Source of the DNA: Corynebacterium sp. SCR221107
Lineage (GTDB): Bacteria > Actinomycetota > Actinomycetes > Mycobacteriales > Mycobacteriaceae
Direction: 5' to 3'
Length of the DNA stretch: 64,000 bases
Assembly (NCBI RefSeq): GCF_027886475.1
Contig: NZ_CP115670.1
Coordinates: forward strand, 2,170,001-2,234,000
This document shows positions 17,940 through 26,566 of this stretch, piece by piece. Under the pieces are notes generated by a model. That model was not told the origin of the DNA, did not search any database, and was given only the letters and a program-made list of their open reading frames with translations. Position numbers and translations under genes: made by a program. The number at the start of each line of letters is the position of its first letter. The first letter of the stretch is position 1.

Positions 17940-18425
17940 AGTGCTCGCGCAGGCACTCCAACTAGCGTCGCGCCCTCAATGTAGCAGGATTTTACGACCG
18001 TCGCATTGGCGCCAACCTTGATATTGTCTGCCAGACTAACTTTTCCAATTACTCTCGCGCCGGCGCCCAAAAGGACGTTATTCCCCAAAGTTGGAGCGGC
18101 TTCCCATTGTTCTCCTTGGAAGCTTCCAAAACCTATGGTCACTCCCTGGTTAAGCTAAAGCTTCTTCCCCGCTCTTACGCCTGGACCAATCACCACTCCT
18201 GTCGGGTGATGAAGAATAAGGCCTAGGCCAACCTCGTTCTCCCACGCTAGGTCGGCTCCGGTGAGCAGGTGGTTAATTTGTTTGATCACCGAGGCGCCAG
18301 GAGGAAACCGCTTGCCAACGCTTTGCGACGTACGATAAAGCACTACCGCAGCAATTTTGACGGGTCAACAGGCTTGAAATACCCTTCCCGAGCTTATTTG
18401 CCTCTGCATCCTGAAAAATGTCCAT
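17936..18425 (-). pseudogene. serine O-acetyltransferase-like gene, frameshifted
   Basis: Three frames on the minus strand together spell a hexapeptide-repeat acetyltransferase. It starts MDIFQDAEANKLGKG at the ATG at 18425 with an AGAGGAAC ribosome binding site. It moves to another frame ('YFKPVDPSKLLR') and then to 'LYRTSQSVGKRFPPGASVIK' and 'GLILHHPTGVVIGPGVRAGK', ends at a stop near 18155, and resumes as 'MTIGFGSFQGEQWEAAPTLG' and 'LLGAGARVIGKVSLADNIKV'. The left-handed beta-helix hexapeptide pattern is clear. At least two frame changes and a stop make it nonfunctional unless the sequence has errors. It probably once acetylated a sugar of the polysaccharide. Confidence 0.85.
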
Positions 18426-18511
18426 GTAAGTTCCTCTCATCCTTAGCAAACGGCGAACCGGTGTCCCGTCGAAACGCTTTAAATCCGCAGCTAGCTCATG
18501 ATCTTAGTTGA

Positions 18512-19870
18512 TCAGGAACTACTGGACGAGAATCCACTATTTGCATTCTTCGGGCAGACGCGTTGCTCAAGCATGTCCATGAACGCAGTCACGCCTTCAT
18601 TGAAGGTACCCCACGAATGAGCACCTGAGTTGGAATAGGCAACGCGTGCGGGAATATTTTCCGCTGCGAGCTTCGACTGCAGACGGTGGTTACACAGGTT
18701 GGTGGCCCACTCGATAATGGCTCCGCTGGTGATCCGCGCCCTCCAGCCGTAGTCATCGACTGGGCGGAATCTCTCTGCAAAGTCCTCAGTTCCTAAAAAG
18801 CCACCCGAATTGAAAACGAAAATATTCTCCTGCTCCTTGAGCAGGGGCGAATTGATCAACGCATCATTGTATTTGGAATACCTTCCATTGCGGGGACCCA
18901 GCATCTGTTCGACGGTGCCCAAGTCCGCCACGTTTCTCGATTGACCCAACCGCGCAGGCCAGGAATCTACCTCTGCACACCCCGAGATAGATCCGACGGC
19001 ATCATACATTCCGGGGTTATGTTCCGCATACAGCAGAGCGGTACCTCCGGATGCGGAGACACCAACGATTGCCCTTTGGTGGCTCGCACCTATCGCTTCT
19101 TCTAAAGCAAGCGGCAGTTCCTTCGTCAAAAAGGTCTCCCATTGCTGTTTTCCGCGGGCAATGTGGGAATCGTCATACCAATCCAGATAGTTGGAGTTCG
19201 CCCCTTCTGCAGGGGTGACAATGTTGATATTGAGATCACTTGCTAAATTGGTGATATCAGTCTGGGTCAAGACATTGGCGCCATCTTCCGCTCCGTCGCG
19301 CCCACTCAAAGCATAAAGCACTGGACGCGGGCTCGATTGATCGGAAGCGGGCACCCAGATCAATGGGATATCACGCCTCATTGAGTGGGAATAGGCAGAA
19401 ATAAACTGGGGATTGTGTTTCTTGAGCTCAGTATCCCAGCTCCACCAGTCAGGAACCGGGACCTTGGCTTGAAGATTGATACCTGCCGCCTCAATTGTTT
19501 GTGGCTCCGATTCCCAGCGAGGATCCACAGGTTGTGGATCTTCGACGCTCGCCTCAAAAAGCTCAGAGCTTATAGGCATGTCCATAAATGTCACGCCAAC
19601 TGCATCGATAATGGCCCGCACGACCCCAAGGGCACTGTCGAAAAACCCATAACTAGATAGCCAACTTGGCTGCACCTCATCATCATTGCTTGTGACAGGC
19701 GTTGGCTCGATCTCAAGTCCAGAAATTGAGCTCACGGAAGCATCGGTAGGTGCGCTAGAGGTAGTTTCGATGGTGTCGGCCGAAGCAATGGGATGAGCCA
19801 TCAAGCACAAAGCGATTACCGCTGCACTTGCGTTTGCACCAGCCTTTTTCATTTTCAATGACAACGTCAT
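18512..19870 (-). CDS. secreted corynomycoloyltransferase-like esterase (antigen 85 family)
   Basis: 452 residues with a signal peptide ('AAVIALCLMAHPIASADT'). The mature part is an alpha/beta hydrolase of the antigen 85/mycoloyltransferase type: 'IPLIWVPASDQSSPRPVLYA', 'TPAEGANSNYLDWYDD', nucleophile elbow 'IVGVSASGGTALLYA', and the catalytic histidine in 'SNSGAHSWGTFNEG'. Family members transfer mycolic acids from trehalose monomycolate to trehalose or arabinogalactan, or to proteins. It lies between a polysaccharide polymerase-like gene and the acetyltransferase remnant, on the same strand, so its acceptor could be the polysaccharide (inference). The mature N-terminus carries a longer linker than typical and the C-terminus ends in five serines. 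Confidence 0.85.
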   Translation of the reverse strand: MTLSLKMKKAGANASAAVIALCLMAHPIASADTIETTSSAPTDASVSSISGLEIEPTPVTSNDDEVQPSWLSSYGFFDSALGVVRAIIDAVGVTFMDMPISSELFEASVEDPQPVDPRWESEPQTIEAAGINLQAKVPVPDWWSWDTELKKHNPQFISAYSHSMRRDIPLIWVPASDQSSPRPVLYALSGRDGAEDGANVLTQTDITNLASDLNINIVTPAEGANSNYLDWYDDSHIARGKQQWETFLTKELPLALEEAIGASHQRAIVGVSASGGTALLYAEHNPGMYDAVGSISGCAEVDSWPARLGQSRNVADLGTVEQMLGPRNGRYSKYNDALINSPLLKEQENIFVFNSGGFLGTEDFAERFRPVDDYGWRARITSGAIIEWATNLCNHRLQSKLAAENIPARVAYSNSGAHSWGTFNEGVTAFMDMLEQRVCPKNANSGFSSSSS

Positions 19871-20025
19871 CCCACTCCTTTCAGATACCGATGTCCCAAT
19901 TCTTCAATCAATCATCGGTGATCAAGCCTTTTACACTAGACAAAACCCATCTTACTTTCATTGACTATGACAACTAAAACTATCCAGCTCACTGTATTTA
20001 AGAGCCCGAACGGATCGCACGCGAA

Positions 20026-21156
20026 TTAGGCATCCTCTTTATTCGGCGCATCCGCCACCGTGAAACTCTGAAGCAAAAGGAGCATGGGAATCATAGGGAC
20101 GAGGTGCCTTAGGGCAGAACCAAAATCCGGTTCAAAGACTCCTTGCACGATCAGGAACCCTGCCATGACCGCGAACGCTCGGCGTGCCCACACATCCCGT
20201 CCATGCAGCAACTTTACGTAACCGGCAAGGAAGCAAGTCCACAGTGTGGTCATAAGCAGTGCGGAAGCTACGTAGTATGGCTTGAGAAGGATGAGCAAAG
20301 GCACTGGCACTACTAGAAAAAATGTCGTTATCAGGTTGTTGAGCACTCCATCCAACGGAGTCCACACATGCACGTACTGTCGGATGATGGTCGCCGTCGA
20401 TCCGTCATCTTGCCTCCATTGATTGACGGTGGTGCGAAAATGGTCACCGCCGTCGCCAGTGAATACAGCGATCACGATTGAAAGTCCGATGCTTGCTAGG
20501 GCAAGCAAGGAAACAAACACCCAAGGCTTTTCATACTGGAAGTGTTTTCCTCGCACGACGACTCCCGCTGGCGGAAATAGACGAACGACAGCATAAATTA
20601 CCAAGAGAAGGGCCCAATAGTTTCTAAATTCAATAGCAACAATGAGGATAGCTGCACCAATTCCGATTTCGTACCACAGACCTCGCGGCAGCGCCAGCAT
20701 CAATCCAACGAGCAGGGCTATCATGACCTCTTTAGTCAACTGACCGAGAAATACCCCATTAAGAAAAAAGGCTGCTGCGCATATGCCCAAGGTCCAAAAG
20801 TTAAGCTTCAGTCCCCCAGCGCGCCAAATGGCGAGGGCCAAGACAATGGTGCCCAGGACGACTCCAAAGATGGCAGCAATGGAGGGGTGATTAAGCATCC
20901 CGAAGACCCGGTAGAAGTCAGCGATCACAGCGAAGGAACCCTCGTCCCCCTTACGTTGATCAGGCGGAGTGTTGCCTACTTTGAGGATCGTGCCAGCATC
21001 ATATCGGAACTCATCACTGAGAATACTTGGACTCAAGAGTGCTACGGCAATAGACAAAGCCAGCCCTATTATGATGAGTCCCCACTGCCAATGAGGTGAC
21101 AACCTTTTCGATTCTCGAGCCAATGGATCAAATATAGGGCTTTCCTTTAATGTCAT
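20026..21156 (-). CDS. polysaccharide polymerase-like membrane protein (Wzy/EpsG type)
   Basis: 376 residues with about ten hydrophobic segments ('LIIIGLALSIAVALLSPSIL', 'IAAIFGVVLGTIVLALAIW', 'FLIVQGVFEPDFGSALRHLV'). A large loop near the middle holds 'GDGGDHFRTTVNQWRQDDGS'. Topology and the place between a glycosyltransferase and a sugar transferase suggest a Wzy-type polymerase that joins repeat units outside the membrane. AAGGAAG precedes the ATG. It starts 33 bases after the glycosyltransferase gene, so they are in one operon. The assignment is by context and topology, not by motif. Confidence 0.65.
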   Translation of the reverse strand: MTLKESPIFDPLARESKRLSPHWQWGLIIIGLALSIAVALLSPSILSDEFRYDAGTILKVGNTPPDQRKGDEGSFAVIADFYRVFGMLNHPSIAAIFGVVLGTIVLALAIWRAGGLKLNFWTLGICAAAFFLNGVFLGQLTKEVMIALLVGLMLALPRGLWYEIGIGAAILIVAIEFRNYWALLLVIYAVVRLFPPAGVVVRGKHFQYEKPWVFVSLLALASIGLSIVIAVFTGDGGDHFRTTVNQWRQDDGSTATIIRQYVHVWTPLDGVLNNLITTFFLVVPVPLLILLKPYYVASALLMTTLWTCFLAGYVKLLHGRDVWARRAFAVMAGFLIVQGVFEPDFGSALRHLVPMIPMLLLLQSFTVADAPNKEDA

Positions 21157-21189
21157 TTTCTTTCTTCCTTGGCCCTAGATGGTCTTTGT

Positions 21190-22233
21190 CTATCCAATTG
21201 CTAGTTGGTATGCCTTAGCCAATTGAATCGTCTGGGATGCCTCGTTGTATCGATCCCTGACGACGCTCCAATCAAACGCGCTCGGATTAGCGATTAGGGC
21301 ACGGATTCCGCGGATCGCTTCCTCAGCGCCCTTAAACCTAGTACCTTCCGGGCATTCGAAAAGTGCTGGAATGTCAGACACAAGCGTTGGCACGCCCATT
21401 GCTAGTGATTCAAGTACCGCCATCGGGAAACCATCCCAGCGGGCCGTATGAAGCATCACAGACACCTTGCACAGCTCGTCCGGCACTTTCTCAGCCGGAG
21501 TCCAACCAACAACCGTAATTCCGTTTCTTTCTAGCCTGTCCCGCAATTCACTATCGCCATCTCCGATCCAGCGAACCTCGACACCTTGCAGGTCTTCAGT
21601 GTGGCGAAGCGCCTGTGCGATGGCGATGACCATCTCCGGATCGCGCTGGGGTGCAATCCTACCCAGCACAGCCACTGCCGGCTTCTCAGGCGCCTGCCAG
21701 CTAGGGAAGCTCGCAATGCGCTCTTCTGGCAACGCATTGGGAACACATATGTGCTTGCCTTGTGGCACAATTTCCTTCAACAGTTCCGATTCGTTGGTGG
21801 AACATCCAGCAAAGACAGTCGTCATCGGAGCGAGAGCCTTCTCAGCAATCCGGAAGACTTCTTTTTTCACTCCTGACACATCTTCGCGGACGAATGCCAA
21901 GCCATGGGGAGTGTAGACCACAGGAAACTGTTTCATCCCGGGGAACAAAGACGCCAGACGTACATACAGCCCGGCGAAACTCGAGTGGGCATGGATGATA
22001 TCAGGATTGAGTTCCTTCGCCACTCGGACAACCTCGAGTACCGCACGTCGGTGGTCGTTTGGCAAGGATAGAACTTCTGAGAAAAGTCCGTCCGGGATCT
22101 CTACCATCCCCCCCGGCGAACGCCGAGCATTTGCTAACAACACATGCGTCTCATCCGGAAGATTCGAGGCATAGCCCATTGCTGCCGTCGCAACGCCACC
22201 AGACATGCATTCCGTTACATGAAGAATTTTCAC
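21190..22233 (-). CDS. glycosyltransferase family 4
   Basis: 347 residues, GT-B fold. The N-terminal domain begins 'MKILHVTECMSGGVATAAMG' with the glycine-rich loop, then 'PDIIHAHSSFAGLYVRLASL'. The C-terminal domain has 'PAVAVLGRIAPQRDPEMVIA', 'GVEVRWIGDGDSELRDRLE', and the donor-binding 'FPMAVLESLAMGVPTLVSDI' with the EX7E pair. It resembles capsule glycosyltransferases of the CapM/WbcN kind. It sits 44 bases after the sugar-phosphate transferase gene and before the polymerase-like gene. Sugar specificity is unknown. Confidence 0.9.
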   Translation of the reverse strand: MKILHVTECMSGGVATAAMGYASNLPDETHVLLANARRSPGGMVEIPDGLFSEVLSLPNDHRRAVLEVVRVAKELNPDIIHAHSSFAGLYVRLASLFPGMKQFPVVYTPHGLAFVREDVSGVKKEVFRIAEKALAPMTTVFAGCSTNESELLKEIVPQGKHICVPNALPEERIASFPSWQAPEKPAVAVLGRIAPQRDPEMVIAIAQALRHTEDLQGVEVRWIGDGDSELRDRLERNGITVVGWTPAEKVPDELCKVSVMLHTARWDGFPMAVLESLAMGVPTLVSDIPALFECPEGTRFKGAEEAIRGIRALIANPSAFDWSVVRDRYNEASQTIQLAKAYQLAIG

Positions 22234-22276
22234 TGTTCCCCGTCGCTTTCAGTAGTCCAATGCCCCATGGAAGAAT

Positions 22277-23746
22277 CTAGTAGGCGCCTTCAGAGCGAAG
22301 AACCGCACCGAAAGTCTGGAAGAAGATCTTGGCGTCAAGCATCGGTGACCAGTTATCCACGTAATAAAGATCCAGCGCTTGAGCCTGCTGCGGCGTGAGA
22401 TCGGAGCGGCCGCTCACCTGCCACAGACCCGTAATTCCTGGCCTGACTTCCAGACGCATGCGCATATCAATGTCATATTCGTTGACCTCTCGCTGTACCT
22501 GCGGACGCGGTCCAACGATACTCATCGTGCCATTCAAGGTATTGAAGAACTGGGGCAACTCGTCGATCGAATACTTGCGAATAAACTTTCCGACCTTGGT
22601 CACACGCGGGTCATCCTTCATCTTGAAGAGCAACGCGTCCCCACCTTGAGCCTCGATGAGTTGCTGAGCACGCTTATCGGCGTCGACCGCCATGGACCTA
22701 AACTTCCACACCATATAGGGCTGTCCATATATTCCAATGCGCTCGCTCTTGTAGAAGACTGGTCCGCGATCCTCCAGCTTGATCGCCAGTGCCGTGACAA
22801 GCATGATTGGGGAAATAACGATCAGGATCACGAGACTTAAGAAGACGTCCATCGCACGTTTGAGGTATCCGTTCGCAGCGTCGAAACGTGGCGGTTCGAC
22901 ATAGAGGATTGACCGCGACCCGATCCTTTCCGAGCTAATTCGCGTTCCTGAGGTTCCCTCAATCATCGGCTCAAGATAAAGGCGAATATTCTGATCTCGA
23001 AGGCTCCACATCAGTCTCCTCAAGTGCTTGTGCCCGAAATCATGCACAGAGGCCACCCAAATGGAATCGCATTCGAGAACCGATGCTGCATCAACGATGT
23101 CGTCGCCCAACTTAAAACCTTGGACCTTACAATTTGGCACTTCCGGCAAGGACCGAAGGTTAGCCGGATCGGTGACCAAAAGCGCCGTTACCTCATGGAA
23201 TGGGAACTTGGTGGCAGGGTCATTTCCAAGAATCTCTTTGATATCTCTGACACGTCCCAAAAGTAAAAGCTTGGAGCGTTTCTTCCGACGCAGACTTTGG
23301 TTGATTTCCGAACTGAGAATCCTACCCACAATGAGCAGTACGCATCCAAGAGGAACACCGATCACCATCAACGGACGGATCACTTCTGGTTGCCGAGAAA
23401 GCGCCACCCAAAAGCCCAATACCGCCAGCAGCGTTACGGAAGCGACCACAACCGGCTGAACGGCCACCCGCTCGACTCGGGAATGAAATGAGTAGCCCTT
23501 TTGCGTCCAGATTAAGAAAATCCATCCGATAACTACCAGGCACAAGATTAAGAAGCGATGCCCTAACACAGCCCCTCGCATGGAAATAACGGTGGCGAAC
23601 AACACAGCAATGAGGTCGATCAATAGGGTGACCCTGATAGTTTCCCAGCTACGCCGATTACGCCCAGCTCTGCTTGCCTTCCCACGGTCGGTAACCACGG
23701 TCGGCAACGGGTTAAAGCTTGGTTCCGAAGTGTTCTTCGCCTGCAT
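22277..23746 (-). CDS. polyprenyl-phosphate sugar-1-phosphate transferase (WbaP/CpsE type)
   Basis: 489 residues. The N-terminal half has about four or five membrane helices and a CoA-binding-like cytoplasmic domain. The C-terminal bacterial sugar transferase domain starts at a membrane segment and carries 'KLEDRGPVFYKSERIGIYGQ', 'VWKFRSMAVDADKRAQQLIE', 'GKFIRKYSIDELPQFFNTLN', 'MSIVGPRPQVQREV' and 'VRPGITGLWQVSGRSDL'. It starts synthesis by moving a hexose-1-phosphate onto the lipid carrier. It is the first gene of the leftward operon of transferase, glycosyltransferase, polymerase and mycoloyltransferase. The initiating sugar is not predictable. Confidence 0.93.
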   Translation of the reverse strand: MQAKNTSEPSFNPLPTVVTDRGKASRAGRNRRSWETIRVTLLIDLIAVLFATVISMRGAVLGHRFLILCLVVIGWIFLIWTQKGYSFHSRVERVAVQPVVVASVTLLAVLGFWVALSRQPEVIRPLMVIGVPLGCVLLIVGRILSSEINQSLRRKKRSKLLLLGRVRDIKEILGNDPATKFPFHEVTALLVTDPANLRSLPEVPNCKVQGFKLGDDIVDAASVLECDSIWVASVHDFGHKHLRRLMWSLRDQNIRLYLEPMIEGTSGTRISSERIGSRSILYVEPPRFDAANGYLKRAMDVFLSLVILIVISPIMLVTALAIKLEDRGPVFYKSERIGIYGQPYMVWKFRSMAVDADKRAQQLIEAQGGDALLFKMKDDPRVTKVGKFIRKYSIDELPQFFNTLNGTMSIVGPRPQVQREVNEYDIDMRMRLEVRPGITGLWQVSGRSDLTPQQAQALDLYYVDNWSPMLDAKIFFQTFGAVLRSEGAY

Positions 23747-23887
23747 GATTTCCTAGCGTCCAGATGTGTCGAGGGTTGATCAATTCTAAGCCGATTGGAG
23801 GTTCGTCCTTCAACTTGAGCGATCAAAATAAACTAATGACGATCAGTTCATTGAGGGAACGTTCCAACAAACCCTAAGATTACAGTT

Positions 23888-25051
23888 ATGTCATCTCACG
23901 AAGGTACTTTTGCCCCCTCTGACCGAACCTTATGGATTCACTGGGGCCGAACCGGCGGCGGCCCTCGTTTCCTACTTGAACTGGTAGAAGGTGATCTGAA
24001 GGCCTCTCCGAGAGGCACGCAGTTCATCTCCTATAACCCAGATGCCGAAATCGGTGATCAGTTTCAACGTCTAGCAATTCCCCGGCTTAAAATAAGGACT
24101 TATAACTCGAAAATCGGCGTCATCCTAGGCCTGCCGCGGCTGCTCATCAATTCGATCCGGATGAATTGGTGGATTCGCAAGCACAAAATCCGTCGGGTCG
24201 TCGGCGTAATGGAAAGCGTCTATCAGTCTTTGTCTGTGCCGCTGTTTCTTCCTCGCAGCGTGGAATACATCGCCGGAATCCACGATGGGAAACATCACCC
24301 CGGCGAGTCGAGTGTTGTTCAGCGAATCGGTCGTAGGCTTGAGCTGTGGCGTGCCGATAAAGTGCTTGCTTTCTCTGAGGAGGTTGGCCGCATCTTGCGC
24401 GCTGAGGTGCCTAACAAACAAGTGCTCGTTGCAAGTCACCCTCCTTTTGGTGTTGAATCAGAGCTCCCCTCTCCCCGAAAATTCCCGGCTTCCCGGCCCA
24501 TCATCATCGGGTTGTTTGGCAGGCTGCAAGAATACAAGGGCATCGATGTACTGCTCGAGGCCAATGAAATTTTGCACACGAAACCTAGTTTCGGCGACCT
24601 ACCAGAAATTTCGGTTCGCATCGTGGGCAACGGCCCCGGCGAACGATTCAGGGACACCGCTATCGGCCGTTGGGCATCATGGGATACGCGTTGGATCCCC
24701 GAAGAGGAAGTCGATGGCATCGTTGCCGATTTCGACATTATGGCGCTGCCGTACACTGAGGCTAGCCAGTCAGGACCGGTGAGCCTTGCTCTAGCTCAAG
24801 CCATTCCATGCATCGCAACCCCCAAGGGTGCCTTGCCGACCCAGGTTGATGGATTTGGCATTGTGGCCAAAGACGCAAGCCCGGAAGCTGTCGCCCAGGC
24901 GATCTACGACCTAGTCACAGACCCCTCGCTGTACGAGCGGCTCTCCCAATCCGCAGTCAGCAAATTGTCGACCACGATGTTATGGGATGACCTAGCCACC
25001 TTCATCCGAAACGGTGGTGCGACCTCATCCCCAGCCCAGACCTCTAAGTAA
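23888..25051 (+). CDS. glycosyltransferase family 4
   Basis: 387 residues, GT-B fold. 'LWIHWGRTGGGPRFLLELVE' near the start is the acceptor-side loop. The C-terminal domain has 'PIIIGLFGRLQEYKGIDVLL', 'VRIVGNGPGERFRDTAIGRW', 'FDIMALPYTEASQSGPVSLA' and a Gly/Val-rich end. It probably transfers a sugar to the lipid-linked repeat unit. It is divergent from the sugar-phosphate transferase gene and is followed 19 bases later by an acyl carrier protein gene, so the two are probably co-transcribed. Confidence 0.88.
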   Translation: MSSHEGTFAPSDRTLWIHWGRTGGGPRFLLELVEGDLKASPRGTQFISYNPDAEIGDQFQRLAIPRLKIRTYNSKIGVILGLPRLLINSIRMNWWIRKHKIRRVVGVMESVYQSLSVPLFLPRSVEYIAGIHDGKHHPGESSVVQRIGRRLELWRADKVLAFSEEVGRILRAEVPNKQVLVASHPPFGVESELPSPRKFPASRPIIIGLFGRLQEYKGIDVLLEANEILHTKPSFGDLPEISVRIVGNGPGERFRDTAIGRWASWDTRWIPEEEVDGIVADFDIMALPYTEASQSGPVSLALAQAIPCIATPKGALPTQVDGFGIVAKDASPEAVAQAIYDLVTDPSLYERLSQSAVSKLSTTMLWDDLATFIRNGGATSSPAQTSK

Positions 25052-25070
25052 AGTGCGGTAGCTATCCCCC

Positions 25071-25403
25071 ATGCCATCACTTCAAGACCTTCTAGCTCAA
25101 CAGAGTCCGAGCAATGAGTCGAGGGAGTCAAATGACATTTCCACACTCACACGCCTCACCAAAATCCTCGCCCTCATTCTCGGCGCCGACAGTGAAGCTA
25201 TTCAGGTAGATGCTCCGCTGTCAGACCTTGGCGCAACGTCCCTCGATATCATCGAGTTAGCCGTTCGCATTGAAATGGAATTCAAGATCCACACGGAGGA
25301 GACTTTCTTCCATGAAGAACCACTCTCCACGACGCTAAATGAAGTTGCCGCCCTTATCGACGCTAGGCAACTTCCGCAAACTGGCGACGATTCAGCCAAC
25401 TAA
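25071..25403 (+). CDS. stand-alone acyl carrier protein
   Basis: 110 residues. The core 'LTKILALILGADSEAIQVDA' then 'LSDLGATSLDIIELAVRIEM' is a phosphopantetheine attachment domain; the serine in 'GATSLD' would carry the prosthetic group. The C-terminal helices ('EEPLSTTLNEVAALIDARQL') complete the four-helix carrier fold. No ketosynthase, ligase or acyltransferase partner is visible nearby. It follows a glycosyltransferase gene by 19 bases, so it may carry an acyl or aminoacyl group for decorating the polysaccharide (inference). Its end overlaps the end of a convergent gene by 41 bases. No strong ribosome binding site is visible. Confidence 0.8.
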   Translation: MPSLQDLLAQQSPSNESRESNDISTLTRLTKILALILGADSEAIQVDAPLSDLGATSLDIIELAVRIEMEFKIHTEETFFHEEPLSTTLNEVAALIDARQLPQTGDDSAN

Positions 25404-25674
25404 TGTCAAAGTCACACCGGAGGCGATCCAGCGATTGTGCGAGCAGTTGAATTTCCTCCGCCGTGCCATTGAGGACTTGCCGGCAATTGACGCACCCAGG
25501 CATAATTGCACTTCGCTCCCAGCGTGTGCAAGGCGCGCAATCCAATAAATCGACCATTCCAACGGAGTCCATCGGCTCGCTAACAAGGCTCTCTAGCATC
25601 GCCTTTTCTACCAGGGGCCTCCTCTCCCTCGGCAAATCGTCAATCTGCAATACGAAGACGTGTTGTCCTCCCAT
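25363..25674 (-). CDS. small Cys-rich protein, possible zinc site, unknown function
   Basis: 103 residues from the ATG at 25674, with a very good AGGAG ribosome binding site 8 bases upstream. Two cysteine pairs ('DCAPCTRWE' and 'GCVNCRQVL') are spaced like a zinc ribbon. Helical regions flank them ('RERRPLVEKAMLESLVSE'). I do not recognise a family. It is convergent with the acyl carrier gene and overlaps its end by 41 bases. The ribosome binding site and amino-acid composition make this a likely real gene. Confidence 0.55.
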   Translation of the reverse strand: MGGQHVFVLQIDDLPRERRPLVEKAMLESLVSEPMDSVGMVDLLDCAPCTRWERSAIMPGCVNCRQVLNGTAEEIQLLAQSLDRLRCDFDISWLNRRQFAEVA

Positions 25675-26109
25675 GAGCTCATCTCCTGCTGTTTTTTCTT
25701 GTTTAACAAGACGAGGTTCGTCTTCCCCAACGCCCTCAACTATTCAGCAGTAGAAGCGACTTCGAGTTTCCTTGCTCCCCTTGCATTCTTCAACCCTCAA
25801 CATTGGCTTTTACCCCTTTTTATAAAAGCTCTAGTTTAACTTGAGCTTTTTGCCCATTTTTCTAATTCACGTTGAGGCCGCTAACCCACAGTCGAGAACC
25901 CGGGTTACGCTAGGCCTCACTTCGACTGGTCTCCAACGCCGTAGTAGCCCCTTGATGCTAATCCCCAAAGTCGAGTTGCCAGTAAAGTCGCGTTCGAATG
26001 AACAAGGGTCACTCAATTTGGCCAATACTTTAATTCCATTCAAAATAACCTTTAGCCTTGCGATTTTTAATCTTTACAACACTTTGATAAGTTATCTGAG
26101 GTAAGCCAT
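25675..26109. other. AT-rich intergenic region before tRNA-Asn
   Basis: About 430 AT-rich bases. It holds an upstream control region for the leftward Cys-rich gene and a hairpin at 25824-25850. I see no convincing gene; a short open frame around 25,841-26,104 has no ribosome binding site and unnatural composition. Confidence 0.5.
25824..25850 (+). terminator. hairpin with flanking A and T runs
   Basis: AAAAGCTC at 25824-25831 pairs with GAGCTTTT at 25843-25850, followed by T's. It could terminate transcription running from the left. No obvious upstream gene on this strand is close. Confidence 0.4.
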
Positions 26110-26182
26110 TCCGCCATAGCTCAGTTGGCAGAGCATTCGACTGTTAATCGAAGGGTCACTGGTTCGAGCCCAGTTGGCGGAG
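26110..26182 (+). tRNA. tRNA-Asn (GUU), copy 1
   Basis: 73 bases with acceptor TCCGCCA/TGGCGGA, D-arm GCTC/GAGC, anticodon loop CTGTTAA giving GUU, and T-arm with TTCGAGC loop. No CCA is encoded. An identical copy lies in inverted orientation at 31,103-31,175. Confidence 0.95.
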
Positions 26183-26190
26183 CACTCGAG

Positions 26191-26215
26191 AGAGGAGTCC
26201 AGAAAGGGCTCCTCT
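26191..26215 (+). terminator. terminator of tRNA-Asn copy 1
   Basis: AGAGGAGTCC pairs with GGGCTCCTCT across a five-base loop and is followed by a T-rich run, nine bases after the tRNA. Confidence 0.8.
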
Positions 26216-26307
26216 TTATTTCATTTTCCGTTTCTCCTCAATGCAAATAGCACAGGGGACGATGTAGAGTAATTTGTAACCTTAAGACTCAGAGTGAGGG
26301 GGCTTTC

Positions 26308-26550
26308 ATGATTCAATTCGTCGTTGGTGCTGCCGCAGGGTACGTATTTGGCACGAAAGCTGGTCGCGAGAGATTTGAACAACTCAAAAAGGGATATCAA
26401 ACTACGATGAGCTCCCCTGTCGTCAAATCAGCGGTTATGAGCGCGCGACGCGCTGTCGCAAACAAGATCGCCCCTGAACCCCGGTTAAAAGTTGTCAAGA
26501 ATCTAGGCTCAAACAGCACAATCCAAGAGATTCTCGAACCTGAGAACTAG
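26308..26550 (+). CDS. small YtxH-like membrane-associated protein
   Basis: 80 residues. It starts MIQFVVGAAAGYVFGTKAGR, a short glycine-rich hydrophobic segment followed by 'RERFEQLKKGYQTTMSSPVV', the pattern of YtxH-like/actinobacterial small membrane proteins. These have no established enzymatic role. The start ATG at 26,308 follows 'GAGTGAGGGGGCTTTC', an adequate ribosome binding site. It stands alone between tRNA-Asn and a decayed gene. Confidence 0.75.
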   Translation: MIQFVVGAAAGYVFGTKAGRERFEQLKKGYQTTMSSPVVKSAVMSARRAVANKIAPEPRLKVVKNLGSNSTIQEILEPEN

Positions 26551-26566
26551 ACCACCGGATATAGCC

